DNA of 7,241 bases, from contig CAMLKV010000108.1 of assembly GCA_946480635.1 (NCBI GenBank), positions 1 through 7,241 on the forward strand. Reading direction: 5' to 3'. Of the stretch, positions 1 through 6,278 are shown in pieces. Below the pieces are notes generated by a model. That model did not search any database. It saw nothing but the letters and a program-made list of their open reading frames with translations, and was not told the origin of the DNA. Numbering within the stretch: the first letter of the stretch is position 1; every line of letters starts with the position of its first letter. Source of the stretch: an uncultured Flavobacterium sp. Its GTDB lineage: Bacteria; Bacteroidota; Bacteroidia; Flavobacteriales; Flavobacteriaceae. Both the position numbers and the translations under genes were made by a program.

Positions 1-55
1 ACCCACGACCTGCTGATTACAAATCAGCTGCTCTAGCCAGCTGAGCTACACCGGC
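1..55 (-). tRNA. tRNA-Thr (anticodon UGU), 3' part cut off by window edge
   Basis: Only the 5' part of the tRNA, from the acceptor 5' strand through the start of the T arm, lies in the window. On the minus strand it starts GCCGGTG and has a D arm, then an anticodon stem GCTGA/TCAGC around the loop TTTGTAA, which gives anticodon TGT (Thr, codon ACA). All 55 visible bases are identical to positions 104-158 of the complete copy. It lies 29 nt downstream of that copy in the same direction, so the two are probably cotranscribed. The acceptor 3' strand and discriminator base are outside the window. Confidence 0.93.
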
Positions 56-84
56 AAAGTGTATCATTATTTTGAAAAAAATTG

Positions 85-158
85 AGCCGATGGAGGGACT
101 CGAACCCACGACCTGCTGATTACAAATCAGCTGCTCTAGCCAGCTGAGCTACACCGGC
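85..158 (-). tRNA. tRNA-Thr (anticodon UGU), complete
   Basis: A 74-nt cloverleaf reads on the minus strand. The acceptor stem is GCCGGTG with CATCGGC, including one G-U pair. The D stem is GCTC/GAGC. The anticodon stem GCTGA/TCAGC encloses TTTGTAA, so the anticodon is UGU, decoding ACA. The T loop is TTCGAGT. Pairs G1-C72 and C2-G71 and bases G35-U36 agree with known threonyl-tRNA identity elements. The discriminator base is U and CCA is not encoded. The T stem (93-97 with 105-109) has one apparent U-U mismatch at its second pair. It is the first gene of a tandem pair. Confidence 0.96.
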
Positions 159-173
159 GACTCATTTCGGGTG

Positions 174-204
174 CAAATATAATGGAGTTTTTTAAACTTC
201 CAAA
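174..204 (-). promoter_or_regulatory. Flavobacterial promoter of the tRNA-Thr pair
   Basis: On the minus strand, TTTG (204-201) is followed after exactly 19 bases by TATATTTG (181-174). This is a full match to the Bacteroidetes primary sigma consensus TTTG / TAnnTTTG. The -7 element ends 15 nt before the first base of the complete tRNA, so the transcript would carry only a short leader. It presumably drives both tRNA copies. Confidence 0.8.
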
Positions 205-238
205 CACTTACACCCTAATTTTATTGATTTTTTTACTA

Positions 239-505
239 CTATAATGCGTTGATTTTATCAACCAATTGATTAGCAGCTACTTCTAAATCTTTATTAATTT
301 GTTTGAAATGTGCCTTTTTATTCTCAACGTTTTTAGCATTAACATTAGTAATTAATCCGTCGAAAGTAGCAATCACTTCTTCAATAATTGCATTAGTCGC
401 ATCAGATGGCTTACCAGTAGTAGTCATTTCATATAAATAAACTGCTTCAATGATATCACCCATTACAAAGTTGATGTCTTTTTTTAAGTTTTTAACACTT
501 CCCAT
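239..505 (-). CDS. Small conserved-looking helical protein of unknown function (88 aa)
   Basis: The product begins MGSVKNLKKDINFVMGDIIE and ends VDKINAL. I do not recognise a named family. It is predominantly helical and charged, has no cysteine, and has no signal peptide or membrane segment, so it should be cytosolic. The reading frame can be extended upstream to a TTG at 541. I chose the ATG at 505 because a consensus -7 promoter element (531-538) lies inside that extension, and the added residues (MYFCNQNLKYIK) would fall on promoter and leader sequence. From 505 the leader is about 20 nt and A-rich, typical of Bacteroidetes genes without a Shine-Dalgarno sequence. It is the last protein gene before the tRNA pair and appears to be transcribed alone. 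From memory, similar short proteins of this kind occur across Flavobacteriaceae, but I cannot verify that here. Confidence 0.78.
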   Translation of the reverse strand: MGSVKNLKKDINFVMGDIIEAVYLYEMTTTGKPSDATNAIIEEVIATFDGLITNVNAKNVENKKAHFKQINKDLEVAANQLVDKINAL

Positions 506-530
506 TTTTATGTATTTTAAATTTTGGTTG

Positions 531-538
531 CAAAAGTA
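531..538 (-). promoter_or_regulatory. -7 element of the promoter for the 88-aa protein gene
   Basis: The minus strand reads TACTTTTG, a complete match to TAnnTTTG, 25 nt before the ATG at 505. No clear TTTG -33 element is visible 17-23 bases upstream, so the promoter may be moderate or activator-dependent. The element sits just after the stop codon of manA and overlaps the foot of the imperfect stem-loop at 535-562. Confidence 0.55.
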
Positions 539-562
539 CAATTATTCTTTGTAATATGTACT
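535..562 (-). terminator. Imperfect stem-loop at the end of manA, possible weak terminator
   Basis: Arms AGTACA (535-540) and TGTACT (557-562) are perfect inverted repeats. Pairing continues for four A-T pairs (541-544 with 552-555) after a single bulged base at 556, leaving a 7-nt loop. The manA stop codon lies partly in the stem. On the minus strand the hairpin is followed by TTTTGC, a short U run. The stem is AT-rich and the tract short, so termination would be weak. No better terminator is visible after manA. Confidence 0.3.
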
Positions 563-1523
563 ACTCTACTGTGATTTCTAATAAATTTGCTTGTCCAATC
601 AATTGAAATTCAGACAATACTGATGGTAATAAAATTGTATCTCCTTTTTTAAATTCAAAATTATGATTATTATAGTTAATCGAAAATTCACCTTCGGTAC
701 ACATATATACTACAAAACAATCGTCGTTTTTCACTTTAACTAACTTTCCATTTAACGGAATCACATTTGTTGTAAAATAAGGGCATTTAACTACCTCATT
801 ACTCTTATTCTCAAATAATGAATATTCTTTTTTAGCTTCAACAACATCATAATTTATAGCCTCTAAAGCTAAATCAACATGAAGCTCACGAGTGTTGCCG
901 TTTACATCTTTACGGTCAAAATCGTAAATTCTATACGTTATATCAGAAGTCTGCTGAATCTCTGCAATTACAATACCAGCCCCAATTGCATGAATTGTTC
1001 CTGTTTCCAAAAAAAACACATCTCCTTTCTTTACAGGAACTTGATCAAGAATAGAAACTAATGTTTTATTATTTAAATTTTTTAAATATTCTTCGGGTGA
1101 AGATTTCTCTTTAAAACCAACAATTAGTCTGGCATTATCATCGGCTTGCATAACATACCACATTTCTGTCTTTCCAAACGAATTGTGGCGCTTTTTAGCC
1201 AATTCATCGTTAGGATGCAATTGAATTGACAAATCATCCTTGGCATCCAAAAATTTAAAAAGTAAAGGAAAATCCAACCCAAATTTTTCATAAATTTTCT
1301 TTCCTAGGAGCTTTTCAGGATACTGCTCTATTAATTCATTTAAATTTGTGTCTTTATAAATCCCATTAGCCACAACACTTATATCTCCTGGAACTGTTGA
1401 TATTTCCCAACTTTCCCCTGTTGTTTTTGTTGAAATTTCTTTATTTAACTCTGAAGACAATTTGGTTCCTCCCCAAATTCTATCTTTCAATATAGGTTTA
1501 AATATTAAAGGGTAAACTTCCAT
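561..1523 (-). CDS. manA: Mannose-6-phosphate isomerase, class I (short form)
   Basis: Zinc-dependent cupin isomerase that interconverts mannose 6-phosphate and fructose 6-phosphate in the cytosol, linking glycolysis to GDP-mannose and hence polysaccharide synthesis. The 320-aa length fits the short Bacillus-type class I enzymes. The N terminus has the family signature around PILKDRIWGG (10-19). Likely zinc ligands are Q101 and H103 in QLHPND, E120 in TEMWYV, and H178 in GTIHAIGAG. YRIYDFDR (197-204) carries the conserved arginine of the active site. The C-terminal third (about 245-320) is a second cupin-like beta domain. The ATG shares one base with the TAA of the upstream peroxiredoxin gene (TAATG), so translation is probably coupled. 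It is the last gene of the idi operon. No truncation or missing key residue is seen. Confidence 0.96.
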   Translation of the reverse strand: MEVYPLIFKPILKDRIWGGTKLSSELNKEISTKTTGESWEISTVPGDISVVANGIYKDTNLNELIEQYPEKLLGKKIYEKFGLDFPLLFKFLDAKDDLSIQLHPNDELAKKRHNSFGKTEMWYVMQADDNARLIVGFKEKSSPEEYLKNLNNKTLVSILDQVPVKKGDVFFLETGTIHAIGAGIVIAEIQQTSDITYRIYDFDRKDVNGNTRELHVDLALEAINYDVVEAKKEYSLFENKSNEVVKCPYFTTNVIPLNGKLVKVKNDDCFVVYMCTEGEFSINYNNHNFEFKKGDTILLPSVLSEFQLIGQANLLEITVE

Positions 1524-1984
1524 TAAATTAAGTTTTTTACTGCTTCAACCACCTTTGGGAAATGGCTTTCTGCATCCATACTGTCATAAATCATTTTCAC
1601 TATTCCTTTTTTATCTACTATATAAGTTACTCGGCCAGGAATTAAGCCTAAAAAATTAGTTGGCACACCAAACAATTTTCGGATGCTTTTATCATTATCT
1701 GACAACAATGTAAAAGGCAAATCATATTTGTGAGCAAATTTTTTATGAGCTGCAACGCTATCGCCACTTATTCCTATAACTTCTGCTCCTAAATCTTTAA
1801 ATTCTTCGTACTGATCTCTAAAAAAACAAGCTTGCTTTGTACATCCTGGCGTATCATCTTTTGGGTAAAAATATATCACTAAAACTTTTTTCTCTAAAAC
1901 TGAAGCAATATAAAAATCTTCTCCTTTTTGGTCTTTTGCTCCAAATAAAGGCAATTTATCTCCTACTTTTAATCCTTGTTGCAT
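1523..1984 (-). CDS. bcp: Thioredoxin-dependent thiol peroxidase, BCP/PrxQ peroxiredoxin
   Basis: A 153-aa peroxiredoxin of the BCP/PrxQ class, which reduces hydrogen and organic peroxides using thioredoxin. The peroxidatic cysteine is C48 in DDTPGCT (43-49). A second cysteine, C53, sits five residues later, as in E. coli BCP, so an intramolecular disulfide within one helix is expected. The conserved arginine of the active site is R118 in GRVTYIVD (117-124). The thioredoxin-like core spans nearly the whole chain, and the absence of a signal peptide places it in the cytosol. The ATG lies 2 nt after the stop of the pterin-synthase gene, and the stop overlaps the manA start. It is therefore embedded in an operon rather than behind its own peroxide-responsive promoter. 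Confidence 0.95.
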   Translation of the reverse strand: MQQGLKVGDKLPLFGAKDQKGEDFYIASVLEKKVLVIYFYPKDDTPGCTKQACFFRDQYEEFKDLGAEVIGISGDSVAAHKKFAHKYDLPFTLLSDNDKSIRKLFGVPTNFLGLIPGRVTYIVDKKGIVKMIYDSMDAESHFPKVVEAVKNLI

Positions 1985-1986
1985 AA

Positions 1987-2394
1987 TTATCCTTTGAATG
2001 TTACAAAATTTCTTGGCGTTTCATAGAGTGTGACTTCCAAATCATTTTTCGAGTCAATTCTTTTTCTAATTTTATTCCAAATAACCACTACTATATTTTC
2101 TGCAGTCGGATTCAAATTTTCAAATTCAGGAACATCTAAATTTAAATTTTTATGATCAAATTTAGTTTCTATCTCTTCAAAAATAATATCTGATAAGTCT
2201 TTTATATCGATAACATATCCCGTCTCAGGATTGATATTTCCAGTTACGCCCACAATTAACTCATAATTGTGTCCGTGAAAATTAGGATTATTACATTTAC
2301 CAAAAACTTTCTGATTTTGTTCGTCTGACCAATCTTTACGATACAGTCTGTGAGCTGCATTAAAATGAGCTTTCCTGCTTACTGTGACTCTCAT
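1987..2394 (-). CDS. 6-pyruvoyl-tetrahydropterin synthase / 6-carboxytetrahydropterin synthase family (COG0720)
   Basis: A T-fold enzyme acting on 7,8-dihydroneopterin triphosphate, either to 6-pyruvoyl-tetrahydropterin (biopterin branch) or to 6-carboxytetrahydropterin (QueD, queuosine branch). Zinc ligands are H15 (FNAAH, 11-15), H40 and H42 (HGH). The catalytic cysteine is C34, the Asp-His pair is D80-H81 in FDHKNLN (79-85), and the pterin-anchoring glutamate is E125 in LYETP. The C34-to-HGH spacing is five residues (GKCNNPNFHGHNY), as in animal PTPS, rather than the three residues usual in QueD. I therefore lean to a biopterin-type activity and leave the symbol blank; automatic annotation would probably say queD. 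At 135 aa it is close to the animal enzyme length. The start overlaps the idi stop as ATGA, and bcp follows after 2 nt. Confidence 0.9.
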   Translation of the reverse strand: MRVTVSRKAHFNAAHRLYRKDWSDEQNQKVFGKCNNPNFHGHNYELIVGVTGNINPETGYVIDIKDLSDIIFEEIETKFDHKNLNLDVPEFENLNPTAENIVVVIWNKIRKRIDSKNDLEVTLYETPRNFVTFKG

Positions 2395-2918
2395 ATCTTA
2401 TGATCTTCTAGAAAATGATAAAACTCATCGAAAATTATTTTAAACCAAACTGTGTAAATTCCAGGATTGATTTCCATATCTTGCTTCACTGCCTCAATAC
2501 TCATCCACTTCCAAGCTTCAACCTCATCGTTGTTAATTTTTGGTTCATCACTATAATAACCAACCATAACATGATCAAGTTCATGCTCAGTCAATCCGTT
2601 ATCAAAAGGTGCTTTATAAATAAAATGAAATAACTCTTTTAATTCGGTTGTAAAGCCCATTTCTTCCATCAACCTCCTACTACCAGCTTCTACATTTGTT
2701 TCTCCTTCTCTTTGATGACTACAGCAAGTATTTGTCCACAATAAAGGCGAATGGTATTTATGATGTGCTCTTTGTTGAAGCATCAATTCATTTTTATCAT
2801 TCAGTATAAAAACCGAAAAAGCTCTATGTAATAAGGCTTTCTCGTGAGCTTCTAATTTAGGCATCAAACCTATTTGCTCATCATCTTCATTAACTAAAAT
2901 TACTCTCTCTTCGATCAT
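2391..2918 (-). CDS. idi: Isopentenyl-diphosphate delta-isomerase, type I
   Basis: Nudix-fold enzyme interconverting isopentenyl and dimethylallyl diphosphate for isoprenoids (menaquinone side chain, undecaprenyl phosphate, carotenoids). The 175-aa length is close to E. coli Idi. The metal ligands correspond to H25 (EAHEK), H31 (LLHRAFS), H68, and E111/E113 in EHELDHV. The catalytic cysteine is C66 in TNTCCSH (62-68). The catalytic glutamate is within the E111/E113 pair. The Nudix-type helix is RRLMEEMG (81-88). The enzyme is cytosolic. It is the first gene of a four-gene operon, and its TGA overlaps the next ATG by 4 nt. A type I isomerase is indispensable in cells using the mevalonate route, so its presence hints at that route, but no mevalonate genes are in the window. 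The start at 2918 fits homologue length. Confidence 0.95.
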   Translation of the reverse strand: MIEERVILVNEDDEQIGLMPKLEAHEKALLHRAFSVFILNDKNELMLQQRAHHKYHSPLLWTNTCCSHQREGETNVEAGSRRLMEEMGFTTELKELFHFIYKAPFDNGLTEHELDHVMVGYYSDEPKINNDEVEAWKWMSIEAVKQDMEINPGIYTVWFKIIFDEFYHFLEDHKI

Positions 2919-2935
2919 ATCATATAATTGCTTGG

Positions 2936-2943
2936 TAAAAATA
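2936..2943 (-). promoter_or_regulatory. Candidate -7 element for the idi operon
   Basis: The minus strand reads TATTTTTA, matching 7 of 8 positions of TAnnTTTG, 17 nt before the idi ATG and directly after the T tract of the preceding terminator. A -33 TTTG at the right distance is not visible because the terminator hairpin occupies that place. Some promoter is needed here, since the upstream transcript is terminated, but the exact site is uncertain. Confidence 0.3.
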
Positions 2944-2983
2944 CAAAAAAAGAAAACCGTCCCATTTATATTGAGACGGTTTT
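2941..2983 (-). terminator. Strong intrinsic terminator after the T9SS protein gene
   Basis: An 11-bp stem pairs 2953-2963 with 2973-2983 around a 9-nt AT-rich loop. On the minus strand it reads AAAACCGTCTC ... GGGACGGTTTT and includes one G-U pair. It is followed by CTTTTTTTGTAT. The wobble pair becomes a C-A mismatch in the plus-strand reading, so the structure is best suited to minus-strand transcription. It lies 22 nt beyond the stop of the 691-aa protein gene and separates it from the idi operon. Confidence 0.88.
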
Positions 2984-3005
2984 TAAATTTTTAAAACTTA
3001 TTTTA

Positions 3006-5081
3006 CTATTCCTTAATGATTTTTTGGGAATAACTTTTACCGTCTGTATCTTTTAAAACTAAAATATATGTTCCTTTTGATAGACTTTCTACATTGATTT
3101 TATTATCAATCATTCTATTGTCAAGAACTTTTTTTCCTGTTAAATCGTAAATTTTAGCTTCTGAAAATTCAACGTTCATTGTATTTATTTTAATATTGAT
3201 AACATTTTTTGCTGGATTTGGATAAATGCTAAATACCGAATTGTTTTCATTTTTTATGAGCGATAACGTTGCACCTTCTACCACAAGTAATTGTTGATTT
3301 GGTGTCACATTATTATACGTATCTACAATTCCTGAAGGCCAATGAATAACTACTTGATTAATTATTGTTGATGTACCCAATCCAAAATGAGCATTTAGAG
3401 TGCTCATATAGGCAAATCCTTCACCACTTCTAATATCTCTAATCTGTTTTCCCCATGGCCCATAAATCTCAACTCTTGCACCAATTCCATTTTTATTACT
3501 TTGAACACCATCCAAAGCAACTTTTAACCAATTATTGCCATTAGGTGTTGCAAAATGAATTGTACTACCATTCACAATATCCAAAAAACCATCATTGTTC
3601 AAATCACCAACTCCACCAACACTAATTCCTAAACCAGTATAAGTTACTGGTGAAAAAACGTTATTCCCTTGATTAAACATGATTTTATTTGCACTTCCCA
3701 TAACATCGACTAGACCATTATTATCAAAATCATAAGCTATATAATCACGATTTATAGTTGTATCTGTATCCCAACCTGATCCAATTGTAATTTCTGAGTA
3801 AGCTTCCTCTGTACTATTTGTTAAATCAAGATTATTTCTAAAAAATTTATGTGCTGTAGAACCGTTTGAACCTATTAAAATATCCATATCACCATCATTA
3901 TCAAAATCTGCAACTGCTGAAGACCATGATTGAACTGGCGTTGGATTGATTTGAGCTATAGCCGAAATATCTGTAAAGACACCATTACCGTCATTTCTAT
4001 GCAATTCACAAGGTGGGCCAGAGCATTTTGAAATGAACATATCAACATCTCCATCATTATCAAAATCAGTCCAAAGAGAGGCGTAATTTCCTCCACTTGC
4101 TGTTAGACCTAAATTGTAAGCCCCTGGAGTTACTCCTGACTGATAATAAGTAAGATTATTTGAAGCATTATTTAGGTAATACACATTTCTGTTCACATCA
4201 TGACATGAGAAAATATCTAAATTCCCATCGTTATTGATATCTACAAAGTTAGTACGCTGACAAAAAATATATTCTCCAGGAGTTATAGGAGAATAAGTTA
4301 TAACTCCGCTATTATTTTGAGAACGCCAAATTGACAATCCATCACCTGCACCTAAAACTAAGTCATTATAACCATCTCTATTATAATCCCCAGCTGCCAT
4401 ACTCCATGTAGGCATTTTACTAGTACCCGAAAGAGTAAAATTTGAAATAGAAAAAGTACCTCCAGCCTCTTGATTGTGAACTTTTAAGTATCCTGAACCT
4501 ACCCCAACTATATCATCTTTATGATCTCCATTCATATCAACCACACATTTATTATGAGTACTATTAATTGTACTTATAACCTGATTTGTGTAAGTAACTG
4601 GTGCAGGAACAGGAACGACAATAGCATTTTCTACCAATTGAAATGTAAATCCTAAAGAATTCCATCTATTATCGAAGGCAATAATATAAGTAGTGCCCGC
4701 AGTAACATTAAATGTTACTATTGAAGAATACTGATAATATGTTCCAGCATCATCATCTCCTGCATAACATGTTAGCGCGCCACAATTACCCGTGTACACA
4801 TGAACACGAGTATCTATACCTGAAGTATTCTGAGTAAGGTCTGTTGTAACAGTAACCGTATAATTAGCTGTAGGTGTATATGCATACCATTCTGCACCTG
4901 GTGGTCTAGTAGCTGGAATTGCACCGTTATCAGCACAAATCAAAGACGGAGGCGCTCCATTTATGGCTCCAACTGTATAAAATCCTGCAGTAGTTATGGG
5001 AATCGCACCAGCACAACTGTCTTGTGCTATTGAAAATTGTATCACAAATAGCAATGTGATTAAAAGAGTAATTTTTTTCAT
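3006..5081 (-). CDS. T9SS-secreted FG-GAP/VCBS propeller protein with ASPIC/UnbV domain (CRTAC1-like)
   Basis: A 691-aa extracellular protein. Residues 1-20 are a signal peptide ending FSIAQ. Residues 21-152 form a beta-rich, cysteine-containing domain (C23, C49, C100, C105) resembling bacterial pre-peptidase C-terminal domains. Residues 165-515 hold seven calcium-loop motifs of the type DxDNDGDxD, starting at 182, 232, 281, 339, 392, 451 and 493, consistent with one seven-bladed integrin-alpha-like beta-propeller. Residues 528-602 match the ASPIC/UnbV domain (NGIGARVEI, GEGFAYMST, HFGLG, WPSG). Residues 617-691 are a type A T9SS sorting domain (YPNPAKN, YDLTGKKV, LSKGTYILVL). It should be exported by Sec, carried across the outer membrane by T9SS and attached or released. 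Human CRTAC1 shares the propeller plus ASPIC/UnbV core. It follows the cytochrome gene by 32 nt with no promoter visible between. Ligand and function are unknown; adhesion or binding is inference. Confidence 0.9.
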   Translation of the reverse strand: MKKITLLITLLFVIQFSIAQDSCAGAIPITTAGFYTVGAINGAPPSLICADNGAIPATRPPGAEWYAYTPTANYTVTVTTDLTQNTSGIDTRVHVYTGNCGALTCYAGDDDAGTYYQYSSIVTFNVTAGTTYIIAFDNRWNSLGFTFQLVENAIVVPVPAPVTYTNQVISTINSTHNKCVVDMNGDHKDDIVGVGSGYLKVHNQEAGGTFSISNFTLSGTSKMPTWSMAAGDYNRDGYNDLVLGAGDGLSIWRSQNNSGVITYSPITPGEYIFCQRTNFVDINNDGNLDIFSCHDVNRNVYYLNNASNNLTYYQSGVTPGAYNLGLTASGGNYASLWTDFDNDGDVDMFISKCSGPPCELHRNDGNGVFTDISAIAQINPTPVQSWSSAVADFDNDGDMDILIGSNGSTAHKFFRNNLDLTNSTEEAYSEITIGSGWDTDTTINRDYIAYDFDNNGLVDVMGSANKIMFNQGNNVFSPVTYTGLGISVGGVGDLNNDGFLDIVNGSTIHFATPNGNNWLKVALDGVQSNKNGIGARVEIYGPWGKQIRDIRSGEGFAYMSTLNAHFGLGTSTIINQVVIHWPSGIVDTYNNVTPNQQLLVVEGATLSLIKNENNSVFSIYPNPAKNVINIKINTMNVEFSEAKIYDLTGKKVLDNRMIDNKINVESLSKGTYILVLKDTDGKSYSQKIIKE

Positions 5082-5113
5082 TGTTTAGTAGTTTTGGTTC
5101 ATTTTTTTATGAT

Positions 5114-6262
5114 TTATGGACAACCTTGTAGTGAATTAATCCATTGTTCTATTAATGCCACACCTTCTTCATGAATCATTGTTCGCCCATGAAGTGGCAT
5201 TCTATAAGTCTCATCATTTGTATTTACCCTAAAATACAACATCGAACGATCCGTATTTCCTGGAGTTACAATTTTACCTAATGCCGAAGGAAACCCTTGC
5301 ATATCCTGTGTATCCACACAAACACCTAAGTTTGTAAGCCCTTGCCCATTTGGCAATCCAGTTTTATTAAAACCAAATTTCATTGGACGATAATCACAAT
5401 GTCTTTCATCGTTATGACAATGAGCACAATTACTATCAAAATATGATCGAACTCTTTTTTCTAATGATTTCGTTTGGTCATTGTAATCAACTACAGAATT
5501 TGCATCTGACGGTAAAGAAAAATTATTTTCTAAATAGCCAACATCAATCCATTTCTGAAGCTGATTCTTTGTTTCTGACCCATAATTATAGTTGAAATTG
5601 AGATTTTGAGGTTTAATTCCTATTGGAATATTCTTTGTTATTTCAACATTGTTCACAGTTGTTTTAGATTTATGACAAACAATACACTGTGACTCTTCAG
5701 GAATTCTGTAATCAGTACTTTTTAAAACATTATTATTATCCTTCCATTGTATTGATGTAATACTTCCTTGCAAATCAAAAAAAGCTTCTGTTTGAGCATC
5801 ATTCCAAACATAATTAGCAAAAATCCAGCCTGATGTTTTTCTAATCATAACTCTGGTTTCTATAATTCTAATGGTGTTATTAGGCTGTACATTAGTGTAA
5901 TAGAAATTCTTAATCAGAACAGAACCAACGGGTAATTCTAAAACTTTTCCATCCTCCGAATATGTTGCTTTTACTCCCTTTGGAATCCAAACAAAACGCT
6001 TTTTTTTAGCATAATCAGTAAAAAGTGTACTTCTAGGTTCAAAGGGAATCACATCAAGTGAAGGCTTCTGATTTTTCATATCACCTTCAAAAAATTTATA
6101 ATCTGATAATTTGGCATATGGAACCTTGGTCAAATCAACAGTAACAGGCGAAACTGGGACATAATCGCTATCATCACCAGTCGTACTATCATCATCTGAA
6201 CAGGAATAATAAATTGAAAAAATTGAAAGAGCAATTAAAAAAAGTAGGTATTTGTGTTTCAT
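5114..6262 (-). CDS. SO2930-family diheme c-type cytochrome, predicted surface lipoprotein
   Basis: A 382-aa lipoprotein. Residues 1-20 form a hydrophobic signal, and the lipobox IYYSC makes C21 the lipidated residue. It is followed by SDDD (22-25), which resembles the Bacteroidetes lipoprotein export signal for the cell surface. Two heme c sites are present: CIVCH (193-197) and CAHCH (279-283). M355 in RMPLHGR is a likely axial ligand, and HEEGVALIEQWI (364-375) forms the typical C-terminal cytochrome helix. The region from about 50 to 190 (FEPRSTLFTDYAKKKRFVW, IKNFYY, ETRVMIR, YVWNDAQTEA) is the beta-rich N-terminal part that characterises this family. Further cysteines at 289, 315 and 381 could form disulfides. 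The physiological partner of the family is not known to me. It is the first gene of a two-gene unit with the T9SS propeller protein and has its own consensus -7 element upstream. Confidence 0.92.
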   Translation of the reverse strand: MKHKYLLFLIALSIFSIYYSCSDDDSTTGDDSDYVPVSPVTVDLTKVPYAKLSDYKFFEGDMKNQKPSLDVIPFEPRSTLFTDYAKKKRFVWIPKGVKATYSEDGKVLELPVGSVLIKNFYYTNVQPNNTIRIIETRVMIRKTSGWIFANYVWNDAQTEAFFDLQGSITSIQWKDNNNVLKSTDYRIPEESQCIVCHKSKTTVNNVEITKNIPIGIKPQNLNFNYNYGSETKNQLQKWIDVGYLENNFSLPSDANSVVDYNDQTKSLEKRVRSYFDSNCAHCHNDERHCDYRPMKFGFNKTGLPNGQGLTNLGVCVDTQDMQGFPSALGKIVTPGNTDRSMLYFRVNTNDETYRMPLHGRTMIHEEGVALIEQWINSLQGCP

Positions 6263-6278
6263 GAGCTAAAAGTTTAAC

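Noticed and set aside
506..541. Upstream extension of the 88-aa gene to a TTG start
   Set aside because: The extension runs over the consensus -7 element at 531-538, so the transcript would start inside it. The ATG at 505 fits better.
879..1061. 60-aa open frame on the plus strand
   Set aside because: It lies wholly inside manA on the opposite strand, has no promoter or family resemblance, and manA is intact there.
2415..2633. 72-aa open frame on the plus strand
   Set aside because: It is antisense to idi, whose motifs and length are complete; there is no independent coding evidence.
4008..4025. CSGPPC in the propeller protein as a possible heme site
   Set aside because: It is not CxxCH: four residues separate the cysteines and no histidine follows directly. 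At most it is a disulfide.
5383..5595. 70-aa open frame on the plus strand
   Set aside because: It is antisense to the heme-binding part of the cytochrome gene. Its composition reflects the reverse complement of that gene.
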